From assembly GCF_030271535.1 (NCBI RefSeq), contig NZ_JASCXJ010000003.1, positions 310,001 through 374,000 on the forward strand: a DNA stretch of 64,000 bases, given 5' to 3'. Both the position numbers and the translations under genes were made by a program. The notes under the pieces are model-generated. The model was not told the origin of the DNA. It did not search any database and saw nothing but the letters and a program-made list of their open reading frames with translations. Position 1 is the stretch's first letter. Each line of letters opens with the position of its first letter. Shown here piece by piece: positions 46,655-59,066 of the stretch. This stretch comes from Nocardiopsis sp. ATB16-24. GTDB lineage: Bacteria; Actinomycetota; Actinomycetes; Streptosporangiales; Streptosporangiaceae.

Positions 46655-47928
46655 ATCTCCTCCCAAGGGATCACCGCGCGCACCCGCCAGACACCGGTCG
46701 CCTCGTCGGGGCCCGCCTCCAGGGTGCCTCCGTGCAGACCGACGCGCTCGCGCATGCCGACCAGGCCGTGTCCGGGTCCGCGGCGATCGTGGCCCGAAGG
46801 TCCGCCCGCGGAGGCGGGGGGCATGGGCGCGGTCTCGCGGACGGAGTTGACCACGACGATCTCGGCCCGCCCCGCGGACCATGTGAGTTCGACCCGGACG
46901 AAGGGCGTCCCTCCGTGTTTGAGCGCGTTGGCCAGGGCCTCCTGGAGGACACGGTAGACCGTCAGGGAGGCGGAGGCGGGCAGGATCGACGTGGTCTCCG
47001 AGACCGTCCGACCGTCGCGTGGCGCGGGTGGGGAACCGTGCTGGACCAGGCGGACGTCCAGACCGGCGCGGCGGTACTCCTCGATGAGTCCGGGAAGGTC
47101 GCCGATCCCGGGCGAGGGGGTGGATCCACGCTCCTCGCCGTCGCGCAGGACGCCCAGGAGTTGGTGCAGCTCCGTCATGGACTCGCGTCCCACCTGGGAG
47201 ATGGTGGCCAGGGCGGACACCGCGAGCTCGGGGTCGGCCGTGGCGGCGTAGCGCCCCCCGTCGGCCTGGGCGACGATGACGTTCAAGGAGTGGGCGAGGA
47301 CGTCGTGCATCTCCCTGGCGATGCGGGTCCGCTCGTCGAGCGCGGCGAGGCGCACCTCCTGCGCCCGCTGGGTCTCCAGCAAGCGGGCGTGCTCCACGAC
47401 ACGGGCGAACTCCTCGCGGTTGCGTCTGCGGAACGAGCCCCACAGGGAGACCAGCGCGACGGCCGTCCACCCCGAGAGGACGCTGTTGAGGCGTGACTCC
47501 GGATCGGCCGAGAGGCTCTCCGGCGGCAGGGACAGGACGCCCCAGGCCGAGCCGGCCAGGACCAGGACGAATCCGACGGCACGCCATGGGCGGGAGAGCT
47601 CGGCCTGCGCCGTGTAGGCGCCGACCAGGCCGCCGATCGCGACCAGCGTCGTGAGGGAGTCGAACCACAGGACGTGGAACGCCAGCAGCGACGCCAGGGC
47701 GGCCAGGGCCGGGAGGGGGCGGGCGCGGCGCAGGGCCAGGGCGGTGCAGCACGCGACGGCCAGGCCGAGGTAGGCCCATGACTCGAAGGTGCCGAAAGCG
47801 GTCGTCGGCCAGGACACCATCGCCAGGGCGAAGCAGAGGACGGCCCAGCCCGCGTCCACGGCGAGCACGTGGTCACGGGCCCACAACGTGGCGCGGTCCA
47901 TGAGGGAGCGCGGGGACAGGTCGGGCAT
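46651..47928 (-). CDS. Sensor histidine kinase (HisKA_3 type)
   Basis: A 425-residue kinase with an N-terminal block of four to five transmembrane helices (about 20-155) and no large external domain, so sensing within the membrane is likely. The phospho-accepting histidine is in RTRIAREMHDVLAHSLNVIVAQADGG. The catalytic domain shows ALANALKHGGTPFVRVEL and the G box GHGLVGMRERVGLHGG. The ATG at 47928 has GGAGGA very close; the in-frame ATG at 47901 is the alternative. Confidence 0.9.
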   Translation of the reverse strand: MPDLSPRSLMDRATLWARDHVLAVDAGWAVLCFALAMVSWPTTAFGTFESWAYLGLAVACCTALALRRARPLPALAALASLLAFHVLWFDSLTTLVAIGGLVGAYTAQAELSRPWRAVGFVLVLAGSAWGVLSLPPESLSADPESRLNSVLSGWTAVALVSLWGSFRRRNREEFARVVEHARLLETQRAQEVRLAALDERTRIAREMHDVLAHSLNVIVAQADGGRYAATADPELAVSALATISQVGRESMTELHQLLGVLRDGEERGSTPSPGIGDLPGLIEEYRRAGLDVRLVQHGSPPAPRDGRTVSETTSILPASASLTVYRVLQEALANALKHGGTPFVRVELTWSAGRAEIVVVNSVRETAPMPPASAGGPSGHDRRGPGHGLVGMRERVGLHGGTLEAGPDEATGVWRVRAVIPWEEM

Positions 47929-48115
47929 TCCTCCACGATAGGAGCGAGCGGGTCATGGGACCTCGTACCCCGGTATGAGGACCCACGGACGAGGAGACAG
48001 CCGAGGACGGCGCGGAGGGGAACACGGTGACGCCGTCGCCCGTCCTCCGGACGGCGGGCGCCTATCCTGGGAAACGCCCGCGAAGCGGCGGGGCGCTCCA
48101 GCCAGGAAGTGAGAG

Positions 48116-49129
<1,014 letters not shown>

Positions 49130-49252
49130 GACCGATCCCACGCTCCACGGGCCGGGACCGGGGGGCCGAGTGCTCCGGAGCGGTGAACCGGCGGCGGTCA
49201 CCGCACTAGACTGGGCGGACATCCCTTGACTCCCTGCGGAAGGTCCTCCGTC

Positions 49253-50833
<1,581 letters not shown>

Positions 50834-50851
50834 ACCTCCCCCGGAACCAGG

Positions 50852-50894
50852 ACGGGCCCGGCGTCCGCCTCTTCGGCGCGGACGCCGGGCCCGT
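50852..50894. terminator. Bidirectional terminator
   Basis: A 17-bp perfect stem (50852-50868 with 50878-50894) between the convergent guaA and the Ser/Thr kinase gene. Confidence 0.82.
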
Positions 50895-50905
50895 GCCCGT
50901 TCGGG

Positions 50906-52834
<1,929 letters not shown>

Positions 52835-53095
52835 GCGACCCTCCCCGACGGTGTCCAAACTCCGCCTTGCCCCAAGGTAGCGGGGTTTGTGCCCGGATTC
52901 CCACTCACCGACCTGATGGGGCCGTTCTGGGGGCGGGCGGTAACTGACATGACAGTGGTGACGATCCCCGAATCGCTGTCCTGGTTCCCGATTCCCTCCC
53001 GCGACATCGGTGTCGACGGAGGACGGTGAACACTCCGGAGCCCCTGGCGGGGTAGGTGTTCACGCAAAGTGGGGGTCCTTTACGATTGGGGACTC

Positions 53096-54088
53096 GTGAC
53101 CGTTGATACCACCGTAACCGTGCGGGTCCCCGCGAAGGTGAACCTCCAGTTGGCGGTGGGGCCCAGACGTGAGGACGGGTTCCACGACCTCGTCAACGTG
53201 TTCCACGCCGTCTCGCTGTTCGATGAGGTTACCGTCAAGCGGGCCTCGCCGTGTCGGCAGAGTCCGTCCGAAGGCGTGGGACGGGACGATCCTCCCGGAG
53301 AACCCGAAGAATCCGCCTTCGCGGGGATGAGCGTGGGGGGCGACCTGGGCAGTCATCTGTCCCGCGTGCCCCTGGACTCCTCCAACCTGGCCGCACGCGC
53401 GGTGAACCTGTTGGCCGAACGGACCGGCCGGGGCTTCCCGGTCACGGTCCACCTGGACAAGGACATCCCCGTCGCGGGGGGCATGGCCGGAGGAAGCGCG
53501 GACGCCGCCGCCGCGCTGCTGGCCTGCGATCGGCTGTGGGGTTGTGACCTGCCGGCCGGGGTCCTGACCGAGTACGCGGCCGACCTCGGCAGCGACGTTC
53601 CCTTCGCGTTGTTGGGGGCCACCGCGGTGGGCAGGGGACGCGGGGAGATCCTGCGTCCCCTGCCCAGCCCTGGACGTTTCCGCTGGGTGTTCGCGCTGTC
53701 GCCGCGAGGGTTGTCCACGGCCGAGGTGTTCGCGGAGTACGACCGCGTCAGGCCGGACGCCCCCGAGCCGCGGTTGGACGATGCCCTGGTCGACGCGCTC
53801 GCCGAGGGCGACCCGGTGGCCCTCGGAGCGGCGTTGACCAACGATCTCCAGGACGCGGCGCTGTCGCTGCTGCCGGAGTTGGGGCGCACCCTGAGGACGG
53901 GGACCGACGAGGGGGCGCTGGGCGCACTGGTGTCGGGCTCGGGGCCGACCTGTGCGTTCCTGGTCGGTGGGGACGACGACGAGGCGACGGAGAGGGAGAC
54001 CGCCGTGGTGGCCGCGTTGGAGTCGAGCGGGTCGTGCGAGCGGGTCGTGAGGGCGTGGGGAGACGTCCCCGGAGCCACCGTCCTATGA
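53096..54088 (+). CDS. ispE: 4-(cytidine 5'-diphospho)-2-C-methyl-D-erythritol kinase
   Basis: GHMP-family kinase of the non-mevalonate isoprenoid pathway. The 330-residue protein starts VRVPAKVNLQLAVGPRREDGFHDLVNVFHAVSL. It carries the ATP motif PVAGGMAGGSADAAAALLA and the C-terminal LVSGSGPTCAFLV. Between about 45 and 80 there is a poorly conserved insert (CRQSPSEGVGRDDPPGEPEE), longer than is usual. GTG at 53096 is chosen with GGGGA nearby; a GTG at 53069 is possible. It is not next to ksgA here, unlike in many actinobacteria. Confidence 0.92.
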   Translation: MTVDTTVTVRVPAKVNLQLAVGPRREDGFHDLVNVFHAVSLFDEVTVKRASPCRQSPSEGVGRDDPPGEPEESAFAGMSVGGDLGSHLSRVPLDSSNLAARAVNLLAERTGRGFPVTVHLDKDIPVAGGMAGGSADAAAALLACDRLWGCDLPAGVLTEYAADLGSDVPFALLGATAVGRGRGEILRPLPSPGRFRWVFALSPRGLSTAEVFAEYDRVRPDAPEPRLDDALVDALAEGDPVALGAALTNDLQDAALSLLPELGRTLRTGTDEGALGALVSGSGPTCAFLVGGDDDEATERETAVVAALESSGSCERVVRAWGDVPGATVL

Positions 54089-54169
54089 CGTAAATCACAG
54101 GAAGTTCTTACCGTTCTTCGAGGGTGCGGCGATTGACCTCAACTTTTGTCGAGGTTCGACACTGGGGTC

Positions 54170-54874
54170 ATGCCAGCCACAGCCGCTCTTTCGCGCTACG
54201 CGGACCTTCCCGCCCTCATCGGGCTCATGGAGGGTGACGAGAAGCACAGCGGAGCCGCCCACTCCACGCTCGACGTGTTGTGGGTGCTCTACGACCGCGT
54301 GCTCGACGTCACCCCCGCCACCGCCGACGCCCCGACCCGTGACCGGTTCCTGCTCTCCAAGGGGCACGGACCGGCCGCCTACTACGCCGTGCTCGCCGCC
54401 AAGGGGTTCGTGGACGTGCCCACGTTGCGCGGATGGGCCTCCTTCGACTCCCCCCTGGGGCACCACCCCGACCGCACCCTGGTGCCCGGAGTGGAGATCG
54501 GCAGCGGCTCCCTCGGACACGGACTGCCCCTCGCCCTGGGAGCCGCCCTCGGGACGCGCGCCCGGAAGATCCGCCGGGCCGATGGCACCGAGCCCCGGAT
54601 CGTCGTCCTCGTCGGTGACGGGGAACTCGACGAGGGCAGCAATCACGAGGCCATCGCGGTGGCCGCACGCCTTGGCATGGACAACCTCACCGCCGTCGTC
54701 GTGGACAACGACTCCTCCACCCACGGATGGCCCGGAGGGATCGGTCCGCGCTTCGAGGTCGAGGGCTGGGAGGCCCGGGAGGCGCACGGACGTGACCACG
54801 ACGCCCTGTACCAGGCCCTCACCCGGCCCCATCCGGGGCGGCCGCTCGCCGTCGTCGCCCGTGTCCGTCCCTAG
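54170..54874 (+). CDS. Transketolase, N-terminal (thiamine diphosphate-binding) subunit
   Basis: Split transketolase, first half, about 234 residues. It shows LSKGHGPAAYYAVLAAKGFV, HHPDRTLVPGVEIGSGSLGHGLPLALGAALG and the thiamine-diphosphate motif VLVGDGELDEGSNHEAIAVAARLGMDNLTAVVVDND (GDG...N). The ATG at 54170 has no good Shine-Dalgarno. TTGACC (54133) lies at a distance that would allow a nearly leaderless transcript. The C-terminal subunit gene starts 10 bases after its stop. Confidence 0.88.
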   Translation: MPATAALSRYADLPALIGLMEGDEKHSGAAHSTLDVLWVLYDRVLDVTPATADAPTRDRFLLSKGHGPAAYYAVLAAKGFVDVPTLRGWASFDSPLGHHPDRTLVPGVEIGSGSLGHGLPLALGAALGTRARKIRRADGTEPRIVVLVGDGELDEGSNHEAIAVAARLGMDNLTAVVVDNDSSTHGWPGGIGPRFEVEGWEAREAHGRDHDALYQALTRPHPGRPLAVVARVRP

Positions 54875-54884
54875 GAGACCGCAG

Positions 54885-55784
54885 ATGCGCAGGACCTTCG
54901 CCGCAACCGTCAGCCGGGCCTTGGACGACGACCCGCGTGTCGCCCTCGTCCTGGCCGCCATCTCCGCCGGCATGTTCCGCACCTCGGCGGCGCGGCATCC
55001 GGGCAGGGTGATCGACGTGGGTATTCGGGAGCAGGCCATGATCGGCGTCGCCGGAGGCCTGGCCCTGACCGGTATGCGGCCGATCGTGCACAGTTACGCG
55101 CCGTTCTTGGTGGAACGGCCCTTCGAACAGATCAAACTGGACCTCGGCCACCAGGACGTCGGGGCGGTCCTGGTGAGCATCGGGGGCTCCTACGACGCCG
55201 CCGAGGAGGGCCGCACCCACCAGGCGCCCGGCGACGTCGCCCTGCTGGACACCCTGCCGGGGTGGACGGTGTACGTGCCCGGGCATCCGGACGAGGTGCG
55301 CGAGGCGCTCGGCGCCGCCGTCCCGGGGGACGACCGCGTGTACGTGCGACTCTCGGAGACCGTCAACCGCGCGCCGTTTCCCGTCAGCGGACGTCTCCAC
55401 GTGGTGCGGTCGGGCTCGCCGCGATCGGCCGGAGTGGTCCTGGCGGTCGGGCCGATGCTGGACCGGGTGCTGGAGGCGACCGCCGACCTGGACGTGACCG
55501 TCGCCTACACGGCCACCGTGCGTCCGTTCGACCGGGAGGGGCTGAGTTCGCTGGTGGCCGCCGCGGGCAACGCGGACGTGCTCGTGGTGGAACCGTACCT
55601 GCGGGGCACCTCGGCGCACGAGGTGGCCGAAGCGCTGGCCGACCGACGGCATCGACAGTCGGGCCTGGGCGTCGCCCGGGACCGTGAGGTACGGGCCTAC
55701 GGCACCTCCGTCCAGCACGCGCGGGAGCACGGCCTGGACACCGAGGGGATCGCCAAGGCCGCCCGGGACTTCTTCCTGGTCTAG
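54885..55784 (+). CDS. Transketolase, C-terminal (pyrimidine-binding) subunit
   Basis: Second half of the split transketolase, 299 residues. The catalytic glutamate region is VIDVGIREQAMIGVAGGLALTGMRPIVHSYAPFLVERPFEQIKLDL, followed by GGSYDAAEEGRTHQAPGDVALLDTLPGWTVYVPGHPDEV. It ends with a typical C-terminal transketolase domain. AGGAG stands 7 bases before the ATG. The two chains would form a heterotetramer. Split forms often work in specialised sugar pathways rather than the main pentose phosphate route; the role here is open. Confidence 0.88.
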   Translation: MRRTFAATVSRALDDDPRVALVLAAISAGMFRTSAARHPGRVIDVGIREQAMIGVAGGLALTGMRPIVHSYAPFLVERPFEQIKLDLGHQDVGAVLVSIGGSYDAAEEGRTHQAPGDVALLDTLPGWTVYVPGHPDEVREALGAAVPGDDRVYVRLSETVNRAPFPVSGRLHVVRSGSPRSAGVVLAVGPMLDRVLEATADLDVTVAYTATVRPFDREGLSSLVAAAGNADVLVVEPYLRGTSAHEVAEALADRRHRQSGLGVARDREVRAYGTSVQHAREHGLDTEGIAKAARDFFLV

Positions 55785-55939
55785 GTGTGCTGTTCGGTGG
55801 CCGCCCTCTGTCCGTACGCGGTGTCCACCGAAGACGACGGGCCCTCCGGGAAGAGGCCCTCGCGCGCCGGGGGCGGTCCCGGTCAGGGGACAGGGGCGGG
55901 CGGTCCACGCACCATGGTGCTGCCGCCACAATGGATAGC

Positions 55940-55949
55940 GATGAATCTG
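55940..55949. repeat. attL core
   Basis: GATGAATCTG, identical to 63887-63896. It contains an ATG that was presumably the original ABC-F start in the uninterrupted chromosome. The next bases are also similar to those after attR, with mismatches. Confidence 0.7.
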
Positions 55950-56014
55950 TTCCATCACCTGGGAGCAAAAATAAGTCTTCTACCTGCACATACTCTGTTC
56001 TGACTCCCTCTGGA

Positions 56015-56033
56015 GTCAGCACGAAGTCAGCAC
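56015..56033. promoter_or_regulatory. Left arm-type integrase sites
   Basis: Two GTCAGCAC octamers at 56015 and 56026, 11 bases start to start, overlap the integrase stop codon. An inverted copy (GTGCTGAC) lies at 56065-56072 inside the integrase gene. The same pair with the same spacing occurs at the right end. Confidence 0.65.
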
Positions 56034-57218
56034 CGGCTCTTTTGTCATGACATCTCCGAGTGTTGTGCTGACGGTCTTGAAGGTCTGGTCAAGGACCGCG
56101 CGGGCACGCTCTCCCGACTCGGGGATGTAGTGGCGGTAAGTTCGGTAGGTGACGTTCACGTTGTTGTGGCCGAGCCACGATGACACGTCGGTGAGGGGAA
56201 CCCCAGAGGCAAGGAGCTTCGTCGCGTAGAAGTGTCTCAACCCATGAGCAGTGAAGTCCTTGGGAAGGCCAGCGGCTTTGACAGCTTTCTTCCATGGTCT
56301 GCTGATGGACACGTGGTACACATAGTCTCCGCTGCGGGCAGGCTGAACGAGGTAGCCATCATCGTTGGTGCCGAACCCCATGACGCTGTCTGTGATGGCC
56401 TGGGAAGCCCACGCCGGAAGTGGAACATCCCGAAAGTCTCCTTCGATCCTGTGCTTGAGCGGTACCACCCTTGTGACGCCGTTCTCGTCACGACCGGTCT
56501 GTTCGATGACCCGGTACATGGTGTCCCCATGCACCAGGTTGTTCACGTTGGCGGCCAGCGCCTCACTGACACGCAAGCCGCATCCGGCCATGAGGGGGAT
56601 GATCACTCGCAGGTATCCGGGCATGGCCTGATAGAGCGTCTCTACCTGCTCAAGCGTGGGCAGGTGGATCTTCTTGGTCCTGATCTCGGGAAGGTCGACT
56701 CCCTTGACAGGGGACTCCGTGAGCTTTCGGTCCTCTACAGCCTTGTTGAAGACGCCACTCAGTAGTGTGTGGACGGATGCCACAGTGCTTCCCGCCAAGG
56801 GAAGATTCCAGTAGAACTCTCGCATCTCCTCCTTGGTGAGGGAGGACATGGGCCTTCCCCCGAAGGCCGGGTACACGTGTTTGTTCAACAGTGAGCGGTA
56901 CTTCCGGACGGAGGCAGGTTTCAACCGTCTGTGCTTGAGCCACTTGTCCGTGAAGTCCTTGAAGGAGACCTCACCGGCCTTGGGGTCCACGAAGGACTCA
57001 AGGTAGGCGCGCTTGTCGTAGTCGATCTTGAGAGCGAAGTCCTTCGCTTTCTGCTTCTCAGTGGACTTGAAGGACTGCTCACGCTGCTTGCCCCTCCTAC
57101 CCCCGGCAGTCCGGTAGCGGACCGTCCAAGAGTGAGAACACTTGTCCCACTTGCGTGTCTTCCCCACATCCGTTTTCACGGCGTCTGCACAGTCGCACTT
57201 CTTGAGGAGCTTGGCCAT
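56016..57218 (-). CDS. int: Tyrosine recombinase / integrase of the element
   Basis: Site-specific recombinase of about 400 residues. The N-terminal part is rich in Lys/Arg and Cys (KLLKKCDCADAVKTDVGKTRKWDKC), as in actinomycete integrases. A SAM-like core-binding domain is followed by the catalytic domain. The catalytic residues are R in MAGCGLRVSEALAANVN, then HGLRHFYATKLLASGVPL (H-x-x-R), H in LGHNNVNVTYRTY and the nucleophile tyrosine in YRHYIPES. ATG at 57218 is taken because it begins the conserved segment one base after the upstream stop. It is transcribed toward attL. Confidence 0.93.
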   Translation of the reverse strand: MAKLLKKCDCADAVKTDVGKTRKWDKCSHSWTVRYRTAGGRRGKQREQSFKSTEKQKAKDFALKIDYDKRAYLESFVDPKAGEVSFKDFTDKWLKHRRLKPASVRKYRSLLNKHVYPAFGGRPMSSLTKEEMREFYWNLPLAGSTVASVHTLLSGVFNKAVEDRKLTESPVKGVDLPEIRTKKIHLPTLEQVETLYQAMPGYLRVIIPLMAGCGLRVSEALAANVNNLVHGDTMYRVIEQTGRDENGVTRVVPLKHRIEGDFRDVPLPAWASQAITDSVMGFGTNDDGYLVQPARSGDYVYHVSISRPWKKAVKAAGLPKDFTAHGLRHFYATKLLASGVPLTDVSSWLGHNNVNVTYRTYRHYIPESGERARAVLDQTFKTVSTTLGDVMTKEPVLTSC

Positions 57219-57219
57219 G

Positions 57220-57822
57220 TCAGGCACCACTCTCCCCAGTGCTCTTGAGGGCATCGAGTGCCAAGTCCGTTAGTTCGGCGCTGAGACGGTTCTTGTCGCC
57301 CTTCCTCTGGATCAGGTAGCCCTTCTCTCTTGCGCGTCGGACACGAGCGCTGGCCGTGTTCCTGGAGACCTCCCAAGCCTGAGCCATGGTTTCGATGGGG
57401 CGACGTTCGTTGGAGTTAATCAGGCGTACGTACTCAGCGGCTACAAGCGCGTAGTCCTCTGGGGTCTCGACTCGTTCCGGGAGGGGTGCGGGCTGCGACC
57501 CCGGGTCGATTTCGGAGCGGATCCGATTCACCCAGTAGGTGATGGTCTTCCGGGCCTCTCCGAGGGGGACCGAACGCATCATCTCCGTGGTGACACCGTC
57601 GCTTTGGCTGGCCGCATCCTCACTCTCTGCTAGCACCGTGACGCGAGTAGGGCCGTTGTAGGGCGCGTGTACGTGCGCCTCTACGAGAGCGACACAGCCC
57701 TCTGTGAGTTCATAGGTGGCCTTGAGGATGGCAGGCTCTCCGTCTGTCTCGTAGGCGTACAGCTTCCAACCTGCCGGAAGCTCCCAGCCGTAGGTCTTGG
57801 GGTCTATTTCGTGATGATTCAT
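57220..57822 (-). CDS. Integrase-associated regulator with C-terminal helix-turn-helix
   Basis: A 200-residue protein common next to actinomycete integrases. The N-terminal half is an unrecognised alpha/beta region. The C-terminal half reads ALVAAEYVRLINSNERRPIETMAQAWEVSRNTASARVRRAREKGYLIQRKG, a clear winged helix-turn-helix. Its stop lies one base before the integrase ATG, so they form an operon. There is no Shine-Dalgarno before its ATG; TAACAT six bases upstream could be a -10 box for a short-leader transcript. It probably controls integration or excision genes. Confidence 0.75.
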   Translation of the reverse strand: MNHHEIDPKTYGWELPAGWKLYAYETDGEPAILKATYELTEGCVALVEAHVHAPYNGPTRVTVLAESEDAASQSDGVTTEMMRSVPLGEARKTITYWVNRIRSEIDPGSQPAPLPERVETPEDYALVAAEYVRLINSNERRPIETMAQAWEVSRNTASARVRRAREKGYLIQRKGDKNRLSAELTDLALDALKSTGESGA

Positions 57823-57845
57823 GCCAGCATGTTAGCACACGAAAC

Positions 57846-57886
57846 TTGACTAGTGCCATGTGCTGGGCTTAAGGTGTGTGGCACAC
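57846..57886 (+). promoter_or_regulatory. Promoter of the excisionase operon with a palindromic operator
   Basis: TTGACT at 57846-57851 and TAAGGT at 57870-57875, with an 18-base spacer. An 11-base palindrome GTGTGGCACAC at 57876-57886 covers the expected start site and is a likely repressor site. The divergent integrase operon starts at 57822, so one regulator could act on both. Confidence 0.55.
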
Positions 57887-57940
57887 GGTGCTTGTCTGGC
57901 CTCGTGTGGCGTGGTGGTGGCAGAAGTTAGGAGTGAGTGC

Positions 57941-58129
57941 ATGGCGAGTGGTGGAAGCAACCGACTCATGTCTCCGAAACAGCTGGCGGACTACCTGGGG
58001 GTGTCCAAGCAGACGGTCTATGAGCGTTGGCGCTCTTGGGGAATCCGAGCTCACAAGGTGGGCAAGCATCTCCGATTCAGAGAGCGAGACGTAGAGACCT
58101 GGCTTGAGGCCAACCGAGTCAGCTATTAG
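57941..58129 (+). CDS. xis: Excisionase-like helix-turn-helix protein
   Basis: A 62-residue MerR/HTH_17-type protein: RLMSPKQLADYLGVSKQTVYERWRSWGIRAHKVGKHLRFRERDVETWLEANR. This is the classical recombination directionality factor fold of actinomycete integrative elements. ATG at 57941 has AGGAG 7 bases upstream, which decides the start over longer alternatives. It is divergent from the integrase operon and is followed 20 bases later by a 49-residue gene. Confidence 0.82.
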   Translation: MASGGSNRLMSPKQLADYLGVSKQTVYERWRSWGIRAHKVGKHLRFRERDVETWLEANRVSY

Positions 58130-58149
58130 AAAAGAACGGAGGGAAAAGA

Positions 58150-58299
58150 ATGTTCAACATTGCACGCTTCTTTGAGAAGCAGGCGGAACGTGATGCCTTG
58201 GAATTTATTCACATCTACCAGGAGGCCTCACGAGAGGTTGCGCTAATCATTCGCGAAGCAAGCAGTGAGACTGGGGAAGAAGAGCGACTGGAAGACTGA
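58150..58299 (+). CDS. Small 49-residue protein
   Basis: Reads MFNIARFFEKQAERDALEFI and ends EERLED. GGAGGG stands 6 bases before the ATG, it follows xis closely and precedes the 58320 gene by 20 bases, which supports a real gene. It is a charged amphipathic helical peptide with no recognised family. It may be an accessory to excision or replication. Confidence 0.55.
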   Translation: MFNIARFFEKQAERDALEFIHIYQEASREVALIIREASSETGEEERLED

Positions 58300-58319
58300 A
58301 ATCTTGCCAAGCTCTTTTA

Positions 58320-58883
58320 ATGGGACACATGGGAGTGAACTTGGACTACAAGCCAAGAAGGAAGATTAAAACCGACTACGCTGCCAGAGTTTTCTACGGT
58401 CGCATGATCTGGGATGAAGCGAAACCAGGAGGTTTGATATCTGAGATCATTGTAGAGAGGACTGGTGGTAAGGACTTAGGTCATAGGATTCCTCTCCTTC
58501 TTCACGGATATCTAAGGCACATGAACGGAAGGTCAGGAACTACGTTTTCCTCCCTTAATAAGCTCGCTCAAGATATGGGGTACTCAGGGAGCGGGCATGA
58601 CCTGACCAAATGCAGAAACCTCCTAGAGGTATACGGATTCCTGACCCATGTCAAAGGAAAGGGAAGAACGGTAGAGTATGCGCTCAGTGTCCCTGTAGTG
58701 CTAATCGACAAGTACGAGAATGCTAACGGTGATGAGTACGAGGATATAACAGATTTCCTCAACCCGGATACTTTGAGGGGAGACGAGCACAAGGAGAACA
58801 GGCAAGAGAAGAAGCATGTGAACAAGGAAAACCTAGCGGGTGGAGTGACCAAAGATCCCTGGGGAGATAGCTTGATGCTCTAG
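58320..58883 (+). CDS. Possible DNA-binding / replication-related protein of the element
   Basis: A 187-residue basic protein not assigned to a named family. The middle, FSSLNKLAQDMGYSGSGHDLTKCRNLLEVYGFLTHVKGKGRTVEYAL, looks like a winged-helix domain with a beta hairpin, as in small replication initiators and phage replisome proteins. Codons are A/T-ending. It is followed by a G+C hairpin (58894-58909) and then an A/T-rich repeat-like stretch, so a role at a nearby origin is possible but unproven. No Shine-Dalgarno is clear at 58320; ATG at 58329 or GTG at 58335 are alternatives. Confidence 0.55.
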   Translation: MGHMGVNLDYKPRRKIKTDYAARVFYGRMIWDEAKPGGLISEIIVERTGGKDLGHRIPLLLHGYLRHMNGRSGTTFSSLNKLAQDMGYSGSGHDLTKCRNLLEVYGFLTHVKGKGRTVEYALSVPVVLIDKYENANGDEYEDITDFLNPDTLRGDEHKENRQEKKHVNKENLAGGVTKDPWGDSLML

Positions 58884-58893
58884 AGCTCTCAAT

Positions 58894-58975
58894 CACCGCC
58901 CCGGCGGTGGCTAAGTATTAAGCAACAAGTGCAAAGTAGTAAGTTTGAAGCAAGAAGCTTCAAGTAAAGAGTAAT
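58894..58975. other. Hairpin and A/T-rich region with recurring AAGTA/AAGCAA motifs
   Basis: CACCGCC (58894) pairs with GGCGGTG (58903). The next 65 bases are A-rich on this strand with recurring AAGTA, AAGCAA and TAAGT words. They contain the inverted repeat TTGAAGC (58945) / GCTTCAA (58957). It could be an origin or iteron-like site, or simply a decayed spacer. Confidence 0.4.
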
Positions 58976-59011
58976 AAGTTACAAGGCCGGGGAGACTCGG
59001 CCTTGTAACTT
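58976..59011. terminator. Bidirectional terminator
   Basis: A 13-bp perfect stem AAGTTACAAGGCC (58976-58988) with its complement (58999-59011) has a 10-base loop, between convergent genes of the element. Confidence 0.75.
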
Positions 59012-59066
59012 TACAGACATGGTCTCTTCGACTTGAGGTCTCCGAGTCCAAATAAATTATTCTACC

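Noticed and set aside
55975..55990. Partial match (GGGAGCAA) to the REP-like element near the left end of the island
   Set aside because: Only eight bases match and no hairpin is present.
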